Below, piece by piece: positions 8,546-16,722 of a stretch of DNA of 64,000 bases (within the stretch, counting starts at the first letter, position 1; the number at the start of each line of letters is the position of its first letter). The stretch lies in assembly GCF_002744755.1 (NCBI RefSeq), contig NZ_KZ319289.1, positions 124,001 to 188,000 of the forward strand. Reading direction: 5' to 3'. The notes under the pieces are model-generated. The model did not search any database. It was not told where the DNA came from and worked only from the letters and a program-made list of their open reading frames with translations. The position numbers and the translations under genes were made by a program. This DNA is from Leeuwenhoekiella nanhaiensis. Lineage in GTDB: Bacteria; Bacteroidota; Bacteroidia; Flavobacteriales; Flavobacteriaceae.

Positions 8546-8842
8546 TTAGTTTTCGTCTACAGATACATTAGACTTAACACCTTCTACAAAAACCTTAGCA
8601 GGCTTAAATGCAGGAATATTATGTGCAGGTATCTTAATTGTAGTGTTCTTTGAGATGTTGCGACCGGTTTTCTCAGCGCGAGTTTTAATAATAAAACTAC
8701 CAAAACCTCTCAGATATACATTATCACCACCTTCAAGCGAGTTCTTAACTTCATCCATAAAAGTCTCTACAGTAGCCTGTACATCATTTTTCTCAATTCC
8801 TAATTTCTCAGAAATTTTCGCAACAATATCTGCTTTTGTCAT
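8546..8842 (-). CDS. HU family DNA-binding protein
   Basis: This is a nucleoid protein of 98 residues with the canonical HU/IHF fold: MTKADIVAKISEKLGI, the turn RGFGSFIIKTR, and the arm GRNISKNTTIKIPAHNIPAFKPAK. The proline at the arm tip is replaced by a KNTTIKIPAHN variant typical of Bacteroidota. It ends with a short acidic tail. The promoter at 8878-8910 faces it; mutY is divergent. Confidence 0.93.
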   Translation of the reverse strand: MTKADIVAKISEKLGIEKNDVQATVETFMDEVKNSLEGGDNVYLRGFGSFIIKTRAEKTGRNISKNTTIKIPAHNIPAFKPAKVFVEGVKSNVSVDEN

Positions 8843-8877
8843 TACGTATTATTTTAGGGGGTTAAAATTTAAGGGTG

Positions 8878-8910
8878 CAAATATACACATTAAAAAATCA
8901 ATATTTCAAA
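8878..8910 (-). promoter_or_regulatory. Bacteroidota-type promoter of the HU gene
   Basis: On the minus strand TTTG (8907-8910) is followed after 21 bases by TATATTTG (8878-8885), matching the -33/-7 consensus of Bacteroidota sigma-ABfr. The start codon is about 35 bases downstream. Confidence 0.7.
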
Positions 8911-8967
8911 CGTAAAAGATTAAAATATAACTAGATAAACGGTTAATTTGAAGAAAAGGTATTTCTG

Positions 8968-10053
8968 GTGTTCAATTTTTCTAAAAAACTCATAGACTGG
9001 TATTTACAAAACAAGCGCGAACTCCCGTGGCGTAAGACTCAGGACCCCTATCGCATCTGGTTGTCTGAAATTATCCTGCAGCAGACCCGGGTTGAACAGG
9101 GCATGCCCTACTATTTTAAGTTTGTGGAAGCCTATCCGGATATCAAAGCGCTTGCAAATGCCCCCGAAGATGATGTGTTAAAATTGTGGCAGGGATTGGG
9201 TTATTATTCACGTGCGCGAAATCTACATGCTACCGCAAAAAAGGTTGCTTTTGACTTTAACAGCGAGTTTCCTAATACTTATGCCGAAATCAAAAAACTG
9301 AAAGGAATAGGTGACTATACGGCTAGTGCGATCGCATCCATTTGTTTTGATGAGGCCGAGGCTGTAGTTGATGGTAATGTCTACCGGGTGCTTTCCCGTG
9401 TTTTTGGTATTGATACTCCTATAGATAGTACTCCCGGAAAAAAGGAGTTTAAGGCGCTTGCTCAGCAATTGATAGATCCTAAAGATCCTGCAACCTTTAA
9501 TCAGGCGGTGATGGAGTTTGGTGCGACACAATGCAAGCCCAAAAATCCGTATTGCCTGCACTGTCCGTTTCAGCAAGACTGTGCCGCCTATGCCAGTGGG
9601 AAAATAAATGAACTGCCGGTAAAGCAGGGTAAAACCAAGGTGCGGGACCGGTACTTTAATTATCTGATTGTTTTGGGACCTTCGGGCGAAACGATCTTAA
9701 GCCAACGCGATAAAAAAGGGATTTGGCGCGGACTTTTTGAATTTCCGCTTCTGGAAACCGAAAAGCCCTTGAAGGAGTCACGCTTTCGCGAAAGCTTAAA
9801 AAATCTAAAATTACCGGGTGTTTCGTCAGCTGTTTTGGTTGACGATTTAGATGTAGAAAGTCTGGTTGCGTTAACTCCTGAAGCCATAATTCATAAACTA
9901 TCGCATCAGAAACTTCACGTGCATTTTTGGCTGTTGAAGATTAAAGACGTTTCAGGTCTGCAAACCAGTTCTTTCGAAGTTTTTGAGACGTATGCAGTGC
10001 CCCGTGTTATAGACCGTTTTATGGAAGACTTTGATTATAAGCGCTATTTGTGA
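8968..10053 (+). CDS. mutY: A/G-specific adenine glycosylase MutY
   Basis: MutY removes adenine mispaired with 8-oxoguanine. The protein (361 residues) has catalytic E34 (SEIILQQTRVEQG), the helix-hairpin-helix LKGIGDYTASA followed by catalytic D135 (VVDGNVYRVL), and the iron-sulfur loop C189-x6-C196-x2-C199-x5-C205. The C-terminal half is the Nudix-like 8-oxoG sensor domain, with LSHQKLHVHFW. The upstream frame is closed by TAA at 8944 and has no ATG, so GTG 8968 is the likely start. It heads the conserved mutY-ssb-gldE-gldD run. Confidence 0.95.
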   Translation: MFNFSKKLIDWYLQNKRELPWRKTQDPYRIWLSEIILQQTRVEQGMPYYFKFVEAYPDIKALANAPEDDVLKLWQGLGYYSRARNLHATAKKVAFDFNSEFPNTYAEIKKLKGIGDYTASAIASICFDEAEAVVDGNVYRVLSRVFGIDTPIDSTPGKKEFKALAQQLIDPKDPATFNQAVMEFGATQCKPKNPYCLHCPFQQDCAAYASGKINELPVKQGKTKVRDRYFNYLIVLGPSGETILSQRDKKGIWRGLFEFPLLETEKPLKESRFRESLKNLKLPGVSSAVLVDDLDVESLVALTPEAIIHKLSHQKLHVHFWLLKIKDVSGLQTSSFEVFETYAVPRVIDRFMEDFDYKRYL

Positions 10054-10094
10054 TGCGCTTAGCTGTTCTGCGGTTTTCAAAACGCTAAACTATA

Positions 10095-10126
10095 GTTGAG
10101 CGACTGCTTAATTTTAGTTACTTTTG
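10095..10126 (+). promoter_or_regulatory. Probable promoter of ssb
   Basis: TACTTTTG (10119-10126) matches TAnnTTTG, with GTTG (10095-10098) 20 bases upstream. The ssb ATG follows after 19 bases. Confidence 0.55.
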
Positions 10127-10145
10127 AGCTTTAAAATTACAGATT

Positions 10146-10610
10146 ATGTCAGGTACGTTAAATAAAGTTATGCTTATAGGCCACACGGGAGATGATGTGA
10201 AGATGCACTATTTTGAAGGAGGCGGTGCAATAGGCCGTTTTCCGCTGGCGACTAACGAAACCTATACCAACCGTACGACCGGAGAACGCGTTAACAATAC
10301 CGAGTGGCATAATATTGTGGTACGTAATAAAGGTGCTGAGATTTGTGAGAAGTACCTGAAAAAAGGTGACAAAGTTTATATAGAAGGTCGTATCAAGACC
10401 CGAAAATGGCAGGATGAGACCGGTAATGAGCGGTACAGCACCGAAATACAGTGTACCGATTTTACATTTCTTACGCCTAAAGATGCCAGTGGTATGCCAC
10501 AACAAGGCAACAGCCAGCCGCAGGCTGCACAAACACGATCTGCCGCTCCTTCTGCACCGGCAGTTTCACCGGGCTATGAAGACGATGATGAAGATGATTT
10601 GCCATTCTAA
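10146..10610 (+). CDS. ssb: Single-stranded DNA-binding protein
   Basis: The OB-fold domain fills residues 1-110 (NKVMLIGHTGDDVKM, TEWHNIVVRNKGAEICEKYL, KGDKVYIEGRIKTRKW). A Gln/Pro/Ala linker follows and then an acidic tip ending DDDEDDLPF, the docking peptide by which SSB recruits repair and replication partners. Length 154. It lies between mutY and gldE, a common flavobacterial arrangement. The unrelated DUF3127 gene at 30449 ends in the same DDLPF tip. Confidence 0.96.
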   Translation: MSGTLNKVMLIGHTGDDVKMHYFEGGGAIGRFPLATNETYTNRTTGERVNNTEWHNIVVRNKGAEICEKYLKKGDKVYIEGRIKTRKWQDETGNERYSTEIQCTDFTFLTPKDASGMPQQGNSQPQAAQTRSAAPSAPAVSPGYEDDDEDDLPF

Positions 10611-10654
10611 TCCAGTTTTGGAAATTAGAGTTCACGAGATAAAACAGTTAAGCA

Positions 10655-11983
10655 TTGGATCCTGACCCCCCAAGTTTAGTATTAGTTCAAAATAGTTTTT
10701 CGGCTACAACTGTTGTTGAGATCATTGCCGTCCTAATACTTCTGGTCTGCTCAGCCTTAATAAGCGGTACCGAAGTAGCTTTTTTCTCTCTTACGGCTGC
10801 CGATCTGGAGCTCGACCCTGAGAAACAAACCCGAAAAGATCAACTTGTTGTTCGCCTGCTCGAAAAGCCTAAAAAACTGCTGGCTACCATACTTGTGGCC
10901 AACAACTTTATCAATATCGCCATCGTACTCATTTTTGCCAGTCTGGGCGAAACGCTGTTCGCGGGTCTCGAGTCTGTGCAAATTGGGTTTATTAACCTTC
11001 GGTTTTTTGTGGAAGTTGTAGCGATTACCTTTCTCATTTTGATGTTTGGCGAAATCCTGCCAAAGGTTTACGCCAGTCGTAATAAAGTGGCATTTTCGGG
11101 TCAAATGGCTTACCCAATGGTGGTTTTAGACTTTATCATTTCGCCATTAAGTACTCCTATGCGTGCTGTGACTTTATTTTTGCAAGATCGCTTTGGTAAA
11201 CAAAAAGGGAACATCAGCATAGATCAGCTTGGGCAGGCGCTTGAGCTAACCAGTGAAGAAGATACTTCGGTTGAGGAGCAAAAAATCCTACGCGGAATCG
11301 TAAGCTTTGGTAATACCGATACCAAACAGGTGATGAAGCCCCGTATGGATATTTTTGCATTGAATATGGAGTGGTCGTATGCTGAAATCATTCCGTTAGT
11401 GATTGAAAACGGATACTCGCGTATTCCGGTTTTTGATGAAAATATAGATAACATCACCGGTATTTTGTACGTCAAGGATCTCTTACCGCATATTGATGAA
11501 GAAGAATTTGACTGGATCAGCCTCTTGCGTGATCCCTATTTTGTGCCCGAAAATAAAAAGCTTGATGATTTGCTTAACGAGTTTAAAGACAAGCGCAATC
11601 ACCTGGCTATTGTTGTGGATGAATATGGCGGCACCAGCGGATTGATTTCGCTGGAAGATATTATTGAAGAGATTGTTGGCGACATCAGTGATGAGTTTGA
11701 TGATGAAGATATTGTGTTCTCTAAGCTGGATGACAACAACTATATTTTTGAAGGAAAGACTTCGCTGAAGGATTTTTACAAAGTAATTCGCCTGGAAGAT
11801 CCGCAGTCTTTTGAAGACAATAAAGGGGAAGCCGAAACCCTTGCCGGTTTTATTTTGGAGATATCTAAAGGTTTCCCGCGCAAAAATGAAATAATAAACT
11901 TTGAACACTACGCGTTTACCATTGAAGTCATCGATCAAAAACGCATCAAGCAGGTCAAGCTTACCATCCGGGATCTTGATTAA
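10655..11983 (+). CDS. gldE: Gliding motility-associated protein GldE (DUF21/CBS/CorC-type)
   Basis: The domain order is four membrane segments of a DUF21/CNNM module (residues 20-170), a paired CBS domain (about 215-340, with PRMDIFAL and HLAIVVDEYGGTSGLISLEDI), and a C-terminal CorC_HlyC domain. The family includes magnesium/cobalt efflux-type proteins; in Flavobacterium GldE supports gliding, apparently with GldD. The start is TTG 10655 (MDPDPPS). It is followed by gldD after 16 bases, so they form an operon. Confidence 0.93.
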   Translation: MDPDPPSLVLVQNSFSATTVVEIIAVLILLVCSALISGTEVAFFSLTAADLELDPEKQTRKDQLVVRLLEKPKKLLATILVANNFINIAIVLIFASLGETLFAGLESVQIGFINLRFFVEVVAITFLILMFGEILPKVYASRNKVAFSGQMAYPMVVLDFIISPLSTPMRAVTLFLQDRFGKQKGNISIDQLGQALELTSEEDTSVEEQKILRGIVSFGNTDTKQVMKPRMDIFALNMEWSYAEIIPLVIENGYSRIPVFDENIDNITGILYVKDLLPHIDEEEFDWISLLRDPYFVPENKKLDDLLNEFKDKRNHLAIVVDEYGGTSGLISLEDIIEEIVGDISDEFDDEDIVFSKLDDNNYIFEGKTSLKDFYKVIRLEDPQSFEDNKGEAETLAGFILEISKGFPRKNEIINFEHYAFTIEVIDQKRIKQVKLTIRDLD

Positions 11984-11999
11984 ATTAAATTCCTTTCAG

Positions 12000-12566
12000 T
12001 TGAAAAAGTATAGCTTCTTCATTTTGGCATTAAGCATCCTGTGCTGGTCGTGCAAAGAAGAGGTGTTGCCCAAACCTAACGGATTTTTAGCTCTGGATTA
12101 TAATGCTCCTGAGTATGTAGAGTATTTGGGTGACGATTGCCCGTATGGATTTATGAAAAACGCAGAGGCCCGGGTAAAATATAAGGAAGATTGCTCGGCG
12201 GTTTTAGAATATCCCGGCCTTGATGGTGCCTTATACCTTACTTATCGCAAAGTAGATGGAAACATCAGACAATTGCTTACCGATGCTCAGAAACTTACCT
12301 ACGAGCACGTTGTGAAGGCAGACAATATCATAGAAGAAAAATACATCAATCCCGAGTACCGGGTTTATGGGATGTTTTATGATGTAACGGGTAATGCGGC
12401 CTCACAATCTCAATTTTACGTTACCGACAGCACTTCGCATTTCATCACCGGCTCTATCTACTTCAACGTTACGCCAAACTACGACAGCATTCTCCCCGCA
12501 GCCGCTTATCTCAAGACTGATATCAGGCATTTGATGGAGAGCTTACGCTGGAAAGACGAGGAGTAA
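12000..12566 (+). CDS. gldD: Gliding motility lipoprotein GldD
   Basis: GldD is a lipoprotein needed for gliding and for the type IX secretion-linked motility apparatus of Bacteroidota. Starting at TTG 12000 gives MKKYSFFILALSILCWSC, a signal peptide with a lipobox ending at C18, then the conserved YLGDDCPYGF region and YSFxITDS-like QSQFYVTDSTSHFITGSIYFNVTPNYDS. A longer frame from an ATG at 11901 would run through the end of gldE and place the signal peptide internally, so I reject it. The mature lipoprotein is about 170 residues. Confidence 0.92.
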   Translation: MKKYSFFILALSILCWSCKEEVLPKPNGFLALDYNAPEYVEYLGDDCPYGFMKNAEARVKYKEDCSAVLEYPGLDGALYLTYRKVDGNIRQLLTDAQKLTYEHVVKADNIIEEKYINPEYRVYGMFYDVTGNAASQSQFYVTDSTSHFITGSIYFNVTPNYDSILPAAAYLKTDIRHLMESLRWKDEE

Positions 12567-12615
12567 TCCTATCTTAAAATTATATTTCAAACCGACGCAG
12601 CCGGTTTAAAAAGGC

Positions 12616-12623
12616 TAGTTTTG
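12616..12623 (+). promoter_or_regulatory. -7 element abutting the EamA start codon
   Basis: TAGTTTTG (12616-12623) matches TAnnTTTG and ends four bases before the ATG. If used, transcription would begin at or next to the start codon, giving a leaderless mRNA. I see no clear -33 element. Confidence 0.5.
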
Positions 12624-12627
12624 CGCA

Positions 12628-13518
12628 ATGCAAAACGATCAAAAAAAGTGGCTGTATCTGATTATTCTTTCACTGGTTTGGGGGAGCTCGTATATCCTGA
12701 TCAAAAAGTCGCTGGAAGGCTTTAGTCCGTTTCAACTTGGTGCCATTCGCATTATTTTTTCTACCGCTTTTCTTTTTGCTATCGGTTTTAACTCGTTAAA
12801 AACCATAACCCGTGCCCAATGGCCTTGGGTCGCTTTAAGTGCTTTGTGCGGTACCTTTTTGCCGGTATTTTTATTTTCGTTTGCTGAAACGCAGATTGAC
12901 AGCAGTATTGTTTCGGTGCTCAATTCGCTGGTGCCGCTTTTTACAATTTTGATAGGCTATTTCGCCTTTAAAGTGCGCTTTTCGGGACTTCAACTCGCGG
13001 GAGTTCTGGTTGGCCTTGCAGGGGCTGCACTACTTATTTTTAATGGTGCATCGGTTAATCCTGATCAAAATTATTGGTTTGCCGGTCTGGTGATTTTTGC
13101 AGCCTTATGTTATGGTGCCAATGCTAATATTATAAAGGCTAAACTTCAGGACGTGTCTTCAAAAGCTATCGCCGTTGGTAATTTTGCCGTGATGATTTTA
13201 CCGGCGCTCCTAGTAGGTTTTTTTGCCGGCTTGCCTGAACAGGATTTTTCGGATGATAGGGTTTTTGAAGCGGTGCTCTACGTGGCTTTGCTTTCGGTTG
13301 TAGGAACCGGTATAGCAAAAATTCTGTTTAACCGACTCATCCAGATATCATCGCCGGTTTTTTCAACTTCGGTTACCTATTTGATTCCGGTGGTTGGTAT
13401 TTTTTGGGGTATACTCGATGGGGAGCAATTTACCCGGGTGCACGGAGTAGGAGCTCTGGTTATTTTGGGTGGAGTGTATCTTGTGAATCGTTCTAAAAAA
13501 AGAGAAGCAAGGGCTTAA
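12628..13518 (+). CDS. EamA/DMT family transporter
   Basis: The 296-residue integral membrane protein has about ten hydrophobic segments in two repeats of five. The first begins LVWGSSYILIKKSLEGFSPFQLGAIRII, a typical EamA signature, and the second near residue 145. DMT exporters move small metabolites or drugs; the substrate cannot be told from sequence. It ends with a basic KKREARA tail. It stands alone between gldD and a DUF4199 gene on the same strand. Confidence 0.88.
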   Translation: MQNDQKKWLYLIILSLVWGSSYILIKKSLEGFSPFQLGAIRIIFSTAFLFAIGFNSLKTITRAQWPWVALSALCGTFLPVFLFSFAETQIDSSIVSVLNSLVPLFTILIGYFAFKVRFSGLQLAGVLVGLAGAALLIFNGASVNPDQNYWFAGLVIFAALCYGANANIIKAKLQDVSSKAIAVGNFAVMILPALLVGFFAGLPEQDFSDDRVFEAVLYVALLSVVGTGIAKILFNRLIQISSPVFSTSVTYLIPVVGIFWGILDGEQFTRVHGVGALVILGGVYLVNRSKKREARA

Positions 13519-13633
13519 AAAAATTGGAAAGGCCTGTTTTTGCTAATAGATCCGGTTGATCAAATTGTTAATTTAACACGATTTTAGTTAAAAAAAGAAG
13601 CTAATTATAGAACTTTAGTGGAAAACTAAAAAC

Positions 13634-14101
13634 ATGTTAAAAGTAGCCCTACCCATTCGTTTCGGAATTGCCATCACTGCTGGTTTAATCGCCTATTTTT
13701 TAGTGCTGGCGTTATTCGGCCTCCATACCAATCCTTTGTACAGTTTATTTAATGGGGTCATAACCGGCTTTGGTATTTATGAGGCCATAAAATATTATAA
13801 GCTCAGTAAAGGAAAAGATTTTGAATACGGCGATGGCTTTGCAGTAGGTATTGTTACCGGTTTTGTTTCCACTATTTTATTTACTGCATTTTTTGCGTTA
13901 TACGCAGCCAATCTCAACCCTGATTTTCTAGATAAGATGATCGGCCGTTGGGAGACCACTTACAATACCAGTCTGGGTAGTGTGGTTTTTGTTGTGGCCA
14001 TTATGGGTTTTGCAACCAGTGCGGTGCTCACACTCAGCTTTATGCAATTATTTAAGCAAAGCTGGAACCCCAAAAAGAAGTCTACAAAAAACATCTCCTG
14101 A
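13634..14101 (+). CDS. DUF4199-type membrane protein
   Basis: The protein has 155 residues and four predicted membrane segments: residues 8-28, 36-52, 68-92 and 115-138. The pattern 'GLIAYF...NGVITGFGIYEAIKYYK... YGDGFAVGIVTGFVSTILFTAFFALYA..' fits the Bacteroidota DUF4199 family, whose function is unknown. A lysine-rich tail probably faces the cytoplasm. It is not obviously part of the rplU operon, which has its own promoter. Confidence 0.7.
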   Translation: MLKVALPIRFGIAITAGLIAYFLVLALFGLHTNPLYSLFNGVITGFGIYEAIKYYKLSKGKDFEYGDGFAVGIVTGFVSTILFTAFFALYAANLNPDFLDKMIGRWETTYNTSLGSVVFVVAIMGFATSAVLTLSFMQLFKQSWNPKKKSTKNIS

Positions 14102-14116
14102 TTTTCTATTTATAGG

Positions 14117-14147
14117 TTTGTATTATAAGTAAATAGCTGTATATTTG
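14117..14147 (+). promoter_or_regulatory. Strong promoter of rplU-rpmA
   Basis: TTTG (14117-14120), exactly 19 bases, then TATATTTG (14140-14147): a textbook Bacteroidota -33/-7 pair. The L21 start codon is 54 bases downstream. Confidence 0.85.
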
Positions 14148-14201
14148 CGCCCTCTTAAACCGGAAGGTTTGGATTTTAACTTATTTTATAAACACAACGC
14201 T

Positions 14202-14861
14202 ATGTACGCAATTGTAGAGATAGCAGGGCAGCAATTTAAAGTTGCGAAAGATCAGAAGGTATTTGTAAACCGTCTGTCAGGAGAAGAAGGAGACGAAGTT
14301 TCTTTCGATAAAGTTCTTCTTACAGGAGATGGTGACAACATTACTTTAGGCGCCCCGGCTATAGAAGGAGCTCTTGTTGGAGCAAAGATTTCACGTCACT
14401 TAAAAGGAGACAAAGTAATTGTTTTCAAAAAGAAAAGACGTAAAGGCTATAAAAAGAAAAACGGTCATCGTCAATCTCTTACTGAGATCGTAATTGGTGA
14501 TATTTCTTTAAAAGGAGGTAAAAAAGCAGCTCCTAAAGCCGAAAAAAAAGAAGAAGCAAAAGCTGAAGCCCCAAAGGCAGAAAAGAAAGCAAAAGCTTCA
14601 TCAAAAGGAGATGATCTTAAAAAGATCGAAGGAGCAGGGCCTAAAGCCGCAGAAGCATTAGTAGCAGCAGGTATTGATACCTTTGCAAAAGTTGCAGCCT
14701 CAACTCCGGAAAAATTGAGCGAGGTTCTTACTGAGGCTAGCTCAAGATTAAGCCACATCGTTACAGACACCTGGCCAAAGCAAGCTGCTTTAGCTGCTGA
14801 AGGTAAGTGGGATGAGCTTAAAGAATTACAAGAGAAATTAGACGGCGGGATCGAAAAATAA
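14202..14861 (+). CDS. rplU: 50S ribosomal protein L21 with C-terminal helix-hairpin-helix extension
   Basis: Residues 1-103 are a standard bL21 (MYAIVEIAGQQFKV to IVIGDI). About 115 more residues follow: a Lys/Ala/Glu-rich linker, then DDLKKIEGAGPKAAEALVAAGIDTFAKVAAS, a helix-hairpin-helix of the type seen in the RpoA C-terminal domain and in Bacteroidota L21 and S2/L-protein extensions. ATG 14202 was chosen because MYAIV is the family start; the longer frame from 14145 runs into the promoter. The promoter is at 14117-14147 and rpmA follows in 34 bases. Confidence 0.96.
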   Translation: MYAIVEIAGQQFKVAKDQKVFVNRLSGEEGDEVSFDKVLLTGDGDNITLGAPAIEGALVGAKISRHLKGDKVIVFKKKRRKGYKKKNGHRQSLTEIVIGDISLKGGKKAAPKAEKKEEAKAEAPKAEKKAKASSKGDDLKKIEGAGPKAAEALVAAGIDTFAKVAASTPEKLSEVLTEASSRLSHIVTDTWPKQAALAAEGKWDELKELQEKLDGGIEK

Positions 14862-14895
14862 TCCTGTTAAAGTATAACCTTAAAACTAGAATAAG

Positions 14896-15159
14896 ATGGC
14901 TCACAAAAAAGGAGTAGGTAGTTCTAAGAACGGTAGAGAATCAGAATCGAAACGTCTAGGTGTTAAGATATTTGGTGGTCAGGCTGCTGTTGCCGGTAAC
15001 ATTATCGTAAGACAACGTGGAAACACACATCACCCAGGTGAGAATGTTTACGGTGGTAAAGATCACACCCTTCACGCTAAAGTGGACGGTATCGTGAAGT
15101 TTACCAAAAAGAAAGACAATAAGTCTTACGTATCTGTAGTTCCTGCTGCAGAAGCTTAA
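14896..15159 (+). CDS. rpmA: 50S ribosomal protein L27
   Basis: bL27 sits at the peptidyl-transferase centre. [24 protein letters not shown] begins directly with the functional N-terminus, with no cleaved leader as in Firmicutes. The length of 87 residues is normal. It is cotranscribed with rplU and closed by the terminator at 15182-15221. Confidence 0.98.
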   Translation: MAHKKGVGSSKNGRESESKRLGVKIFGGQAAVAGNIIVRQRGNTHHPGENVYGGKDHTLHAKVDGIVKFTKKKDNKSYVSVVPAAEA

Positions 15160-15181
15160 GAATCTTAAGTCTAAAAGAACG

Positions 15182-15221
15182 AAAAACACCTGTTTCAGAT
15201 GAAGCAGGTGTTTTTTTTTTG
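15182..15221 (+). terminator. Terminator of rplU-rpmA
   Basis: AAAACACCTG pairs with CAGGTGTTTT around TTTCAGATGAAG, followed by a ten-base T run. It is a strong intrinsic terminator. The next 130 bases, up to 15350, hold nothing I recognise. Confidence 0.92.
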
Positions 15222-15349
15222 GCGCAGCCAAAAGAATTAATGCCAAGTCCGGATAGCGATCAGGATGTCTCGAAAACAAGAATTTGTTTCTAACGATGTT
15301 TCGGGGCTTGGTTGGAGGTCGTTTAGTGATGCCGATTAGTTTTCGGTCA

Positions 15350-15377
15350 TAAAAAAACCCTGCAAGTGCAGGGTTCA
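15350..15377 (-). terminator. Terminator of the TM2-domain gene
   Basis: On the minus strand AACCCTGCA (15367-15375) pairs with TGCAGGGTT (15357-15365) and is followed by seven T. It lies about 22 bases past the stop. Confidence 0.85.
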
Positions 15378-15398
15378 ATTTAGAAGGTTTTCTTCTAA

Positions 15399-15737
15399 TT
15401 ATAGGCCGGGATAGTTTCCGGTAATGATGTCGATACCGTCTATGACCCAACCTACGATAAAGAATCCTGCGGTCAAGATAAAGATGATATTCCATAAAAT
15501 AGGACTTCCTAAGTACCATCTGTGAGCAGCAAATGCTCCTAAGAATAACCAAAGTAAGATCGCTACTGTCTGACGATCTGCAGCTACAGCAGCCGGAGAA
15601 ACAAGTTCGCTTGCAGTGTCAGAACCAACACTTAATTCAGTATTGGCCTTTGTTACACGTTCTACAGGAAAACCTGCGAACATAGTTGTAGAAATCATTA
15701 GCAGAAATGCCAGTGAAAGAATAATTTTGAAATTCAT
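15399..15737 (-). CDS. TM2 domain-containing secreted/membrane protein
   Basis: The protein has 112 residues: a signal peptide (MNFKIILSLAFLLMISTTMFA), a short linker, then a TM2 domain with RQTVAILLWLFLGAFAAHRWYLG and a second membrane helix ending VGWVIDGIDIITG. TM2 proteins are two-helix hairpins of uncertain function. Its start codon is only 12 bases from the nearest possible start of the divergent gene. Confidence 0.82.
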   Translation of the reverse strand: MNFKIILSLAFLLMISTTMFAGFPVERVTKANTELSVGSDTASELVSPAAVAADRQTVAILLWLFLGAFAAHRWYLGSPILWNIIFILTAGFFIVGWVIDGIDIITGNYPGL

Positions 15738-15749
15738 AAGGTTGAAGAT

Positions 15750-16661
15750 TTGATTAAATTACTTAAAAAGTACGCAATTTTGAGATATCCTATATTCCGT
15801 GTATTCTTGTTTTTGATATGTTTAACGTTTGCCAATAATGTAAAAGCTCAGGAATATGAGTTTTTTGGTGTGATAAAATTAAACGATACTTCCTTTATTA
15901 GTTATAAGGTTTTGTTTGATCGCGTTAACGACTCCATACAGGGGTATTCGCTAACCGACTTCGCCGGGAAGCATGAAACAAAATCTAATATCACGGGTTA
16001 TTATAATGAAAGCAAAAACCTTTTAACCTTTAATGAATACGATATTGTTTACACCAAATCTCCGGTTGTTCAAAATGATTTTTGTTTTGTCAATTTTGAG
16101 GGTAAGGTCAATAATCTGGATCGAGTGAAAGCTTTTAGCGGGGATTTTAAAGGTTTATATGCCGATGGATCATCATGTCTTGATGGGACGATTATTGTAA
16201 ATTCAGGTGATCAGGTCAGAAAGCGGGTAGAGAAAATAGATAAAGTCGTACAACGCTCTCGTAAATTTTCAGATTCTATAAAGAAAAACATCAAGGTTGC
16301 TAAGGTGCTGGATACGCTTACACGTAATATCATCGCCAAAAACGAAAACCTGAATATTTATACACGAGATCAAAAGATCAAGCTCGTGATTTACGATGCC
16401 GGAAAGGAAGACGGTGATCAGGTTAATTTATATATTGATGATAAACCCGTTTTGGAAAATTATACGGTTTTACACGACAAAAAAATACTGGAAGTGCGTC
16501 TGGCAAAACCTCAGACGCTTATTCGCGTTGAGGCGGTGAGTGAAGGCACTTCTGCACCTAATACGGTGCGGCTGGAGGTAGAAGACACACGCAACTTGGT
16601 TCGTACCATAACAAACCTTAAAAAGGGCGAAAAAGCGCAGATGACTATTGTAAAAAAATAA
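15750..16661 (+). CDS. Secreted protein of unknown function
   Basis: The protein has about 303 residues: a basic N-terminus, a hydrophobic segment (VFLFLICLTFANNVKA) with a probable signal peptidase site before QEYEFFG, then a soluble beta-rich domain and a C-terminal part of CBM/ligand-binding-like beta strands (IKLVIYDAGKEDGDQVNLYIDDKPVL). It has no ATG near the front. TTG 15750 is the outermost start; TTG 15780 would give a more compact signal peptide and leave more space to the divergent TM2 gene. I do not recognise a named family. Confidence 0.7.
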   Translation: MIKLLKKYAILRYPIFRVFLFLICLTFANNVKAQEYEFFGVIKLNDTSFISYKVLFDRVNDSIQGYSLTDFAGKHETKSNITGYYNESKNLLTFNEYDIVYTKSPVVQNDFCFVNFEGKVNNLDRVKAFSGDFKGLYADGSSCLDGTIIVNSGDQVRKRVEKIDKVVQRSRKFSDSIKKNIKVAKVLDTLTRNIIAKNENLNIYTRDQKIKLVIYDAGKEDGDQVNLYIDDKPVLENYTVLHDKKILEVRLAKPQTLIRVEAVSEGTSAPNTVRLEVEDTRNLVRTITNLKKGEKAQMTIVKK

Positions 16662-16688
16662 ACCCCCGCATCACTGCGAGGGTTTTAT
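16660..16688. terminator. Bidirectional terminator between the secreted protein and ahcY
   Basis: AACCCCCGCA (16661-16670) pairs with TGCGAGGGTT (16675-16684) with one mismatch around TCAC, with A and T tracts outside it. It lies between convergent stops. Confidence 0.75.
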
Positions 16689-16722
16689 CAAATATTTAAA
16701 GTCTAAAATCTCAGATCTTAAA

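Noticed and set aside
11901-12000. Upstream ATG for gldD
   Set aside because: It would overlap gldE and place the lipoprotein signal peptide 33 residues inside the protein.
14471-14770. Long open frame on the minus strand opposite rplU
   Set aside because: It mirrors the Ala/Lys-rich L21 extension; the product is low complexity and the plus strand has a clear gene.
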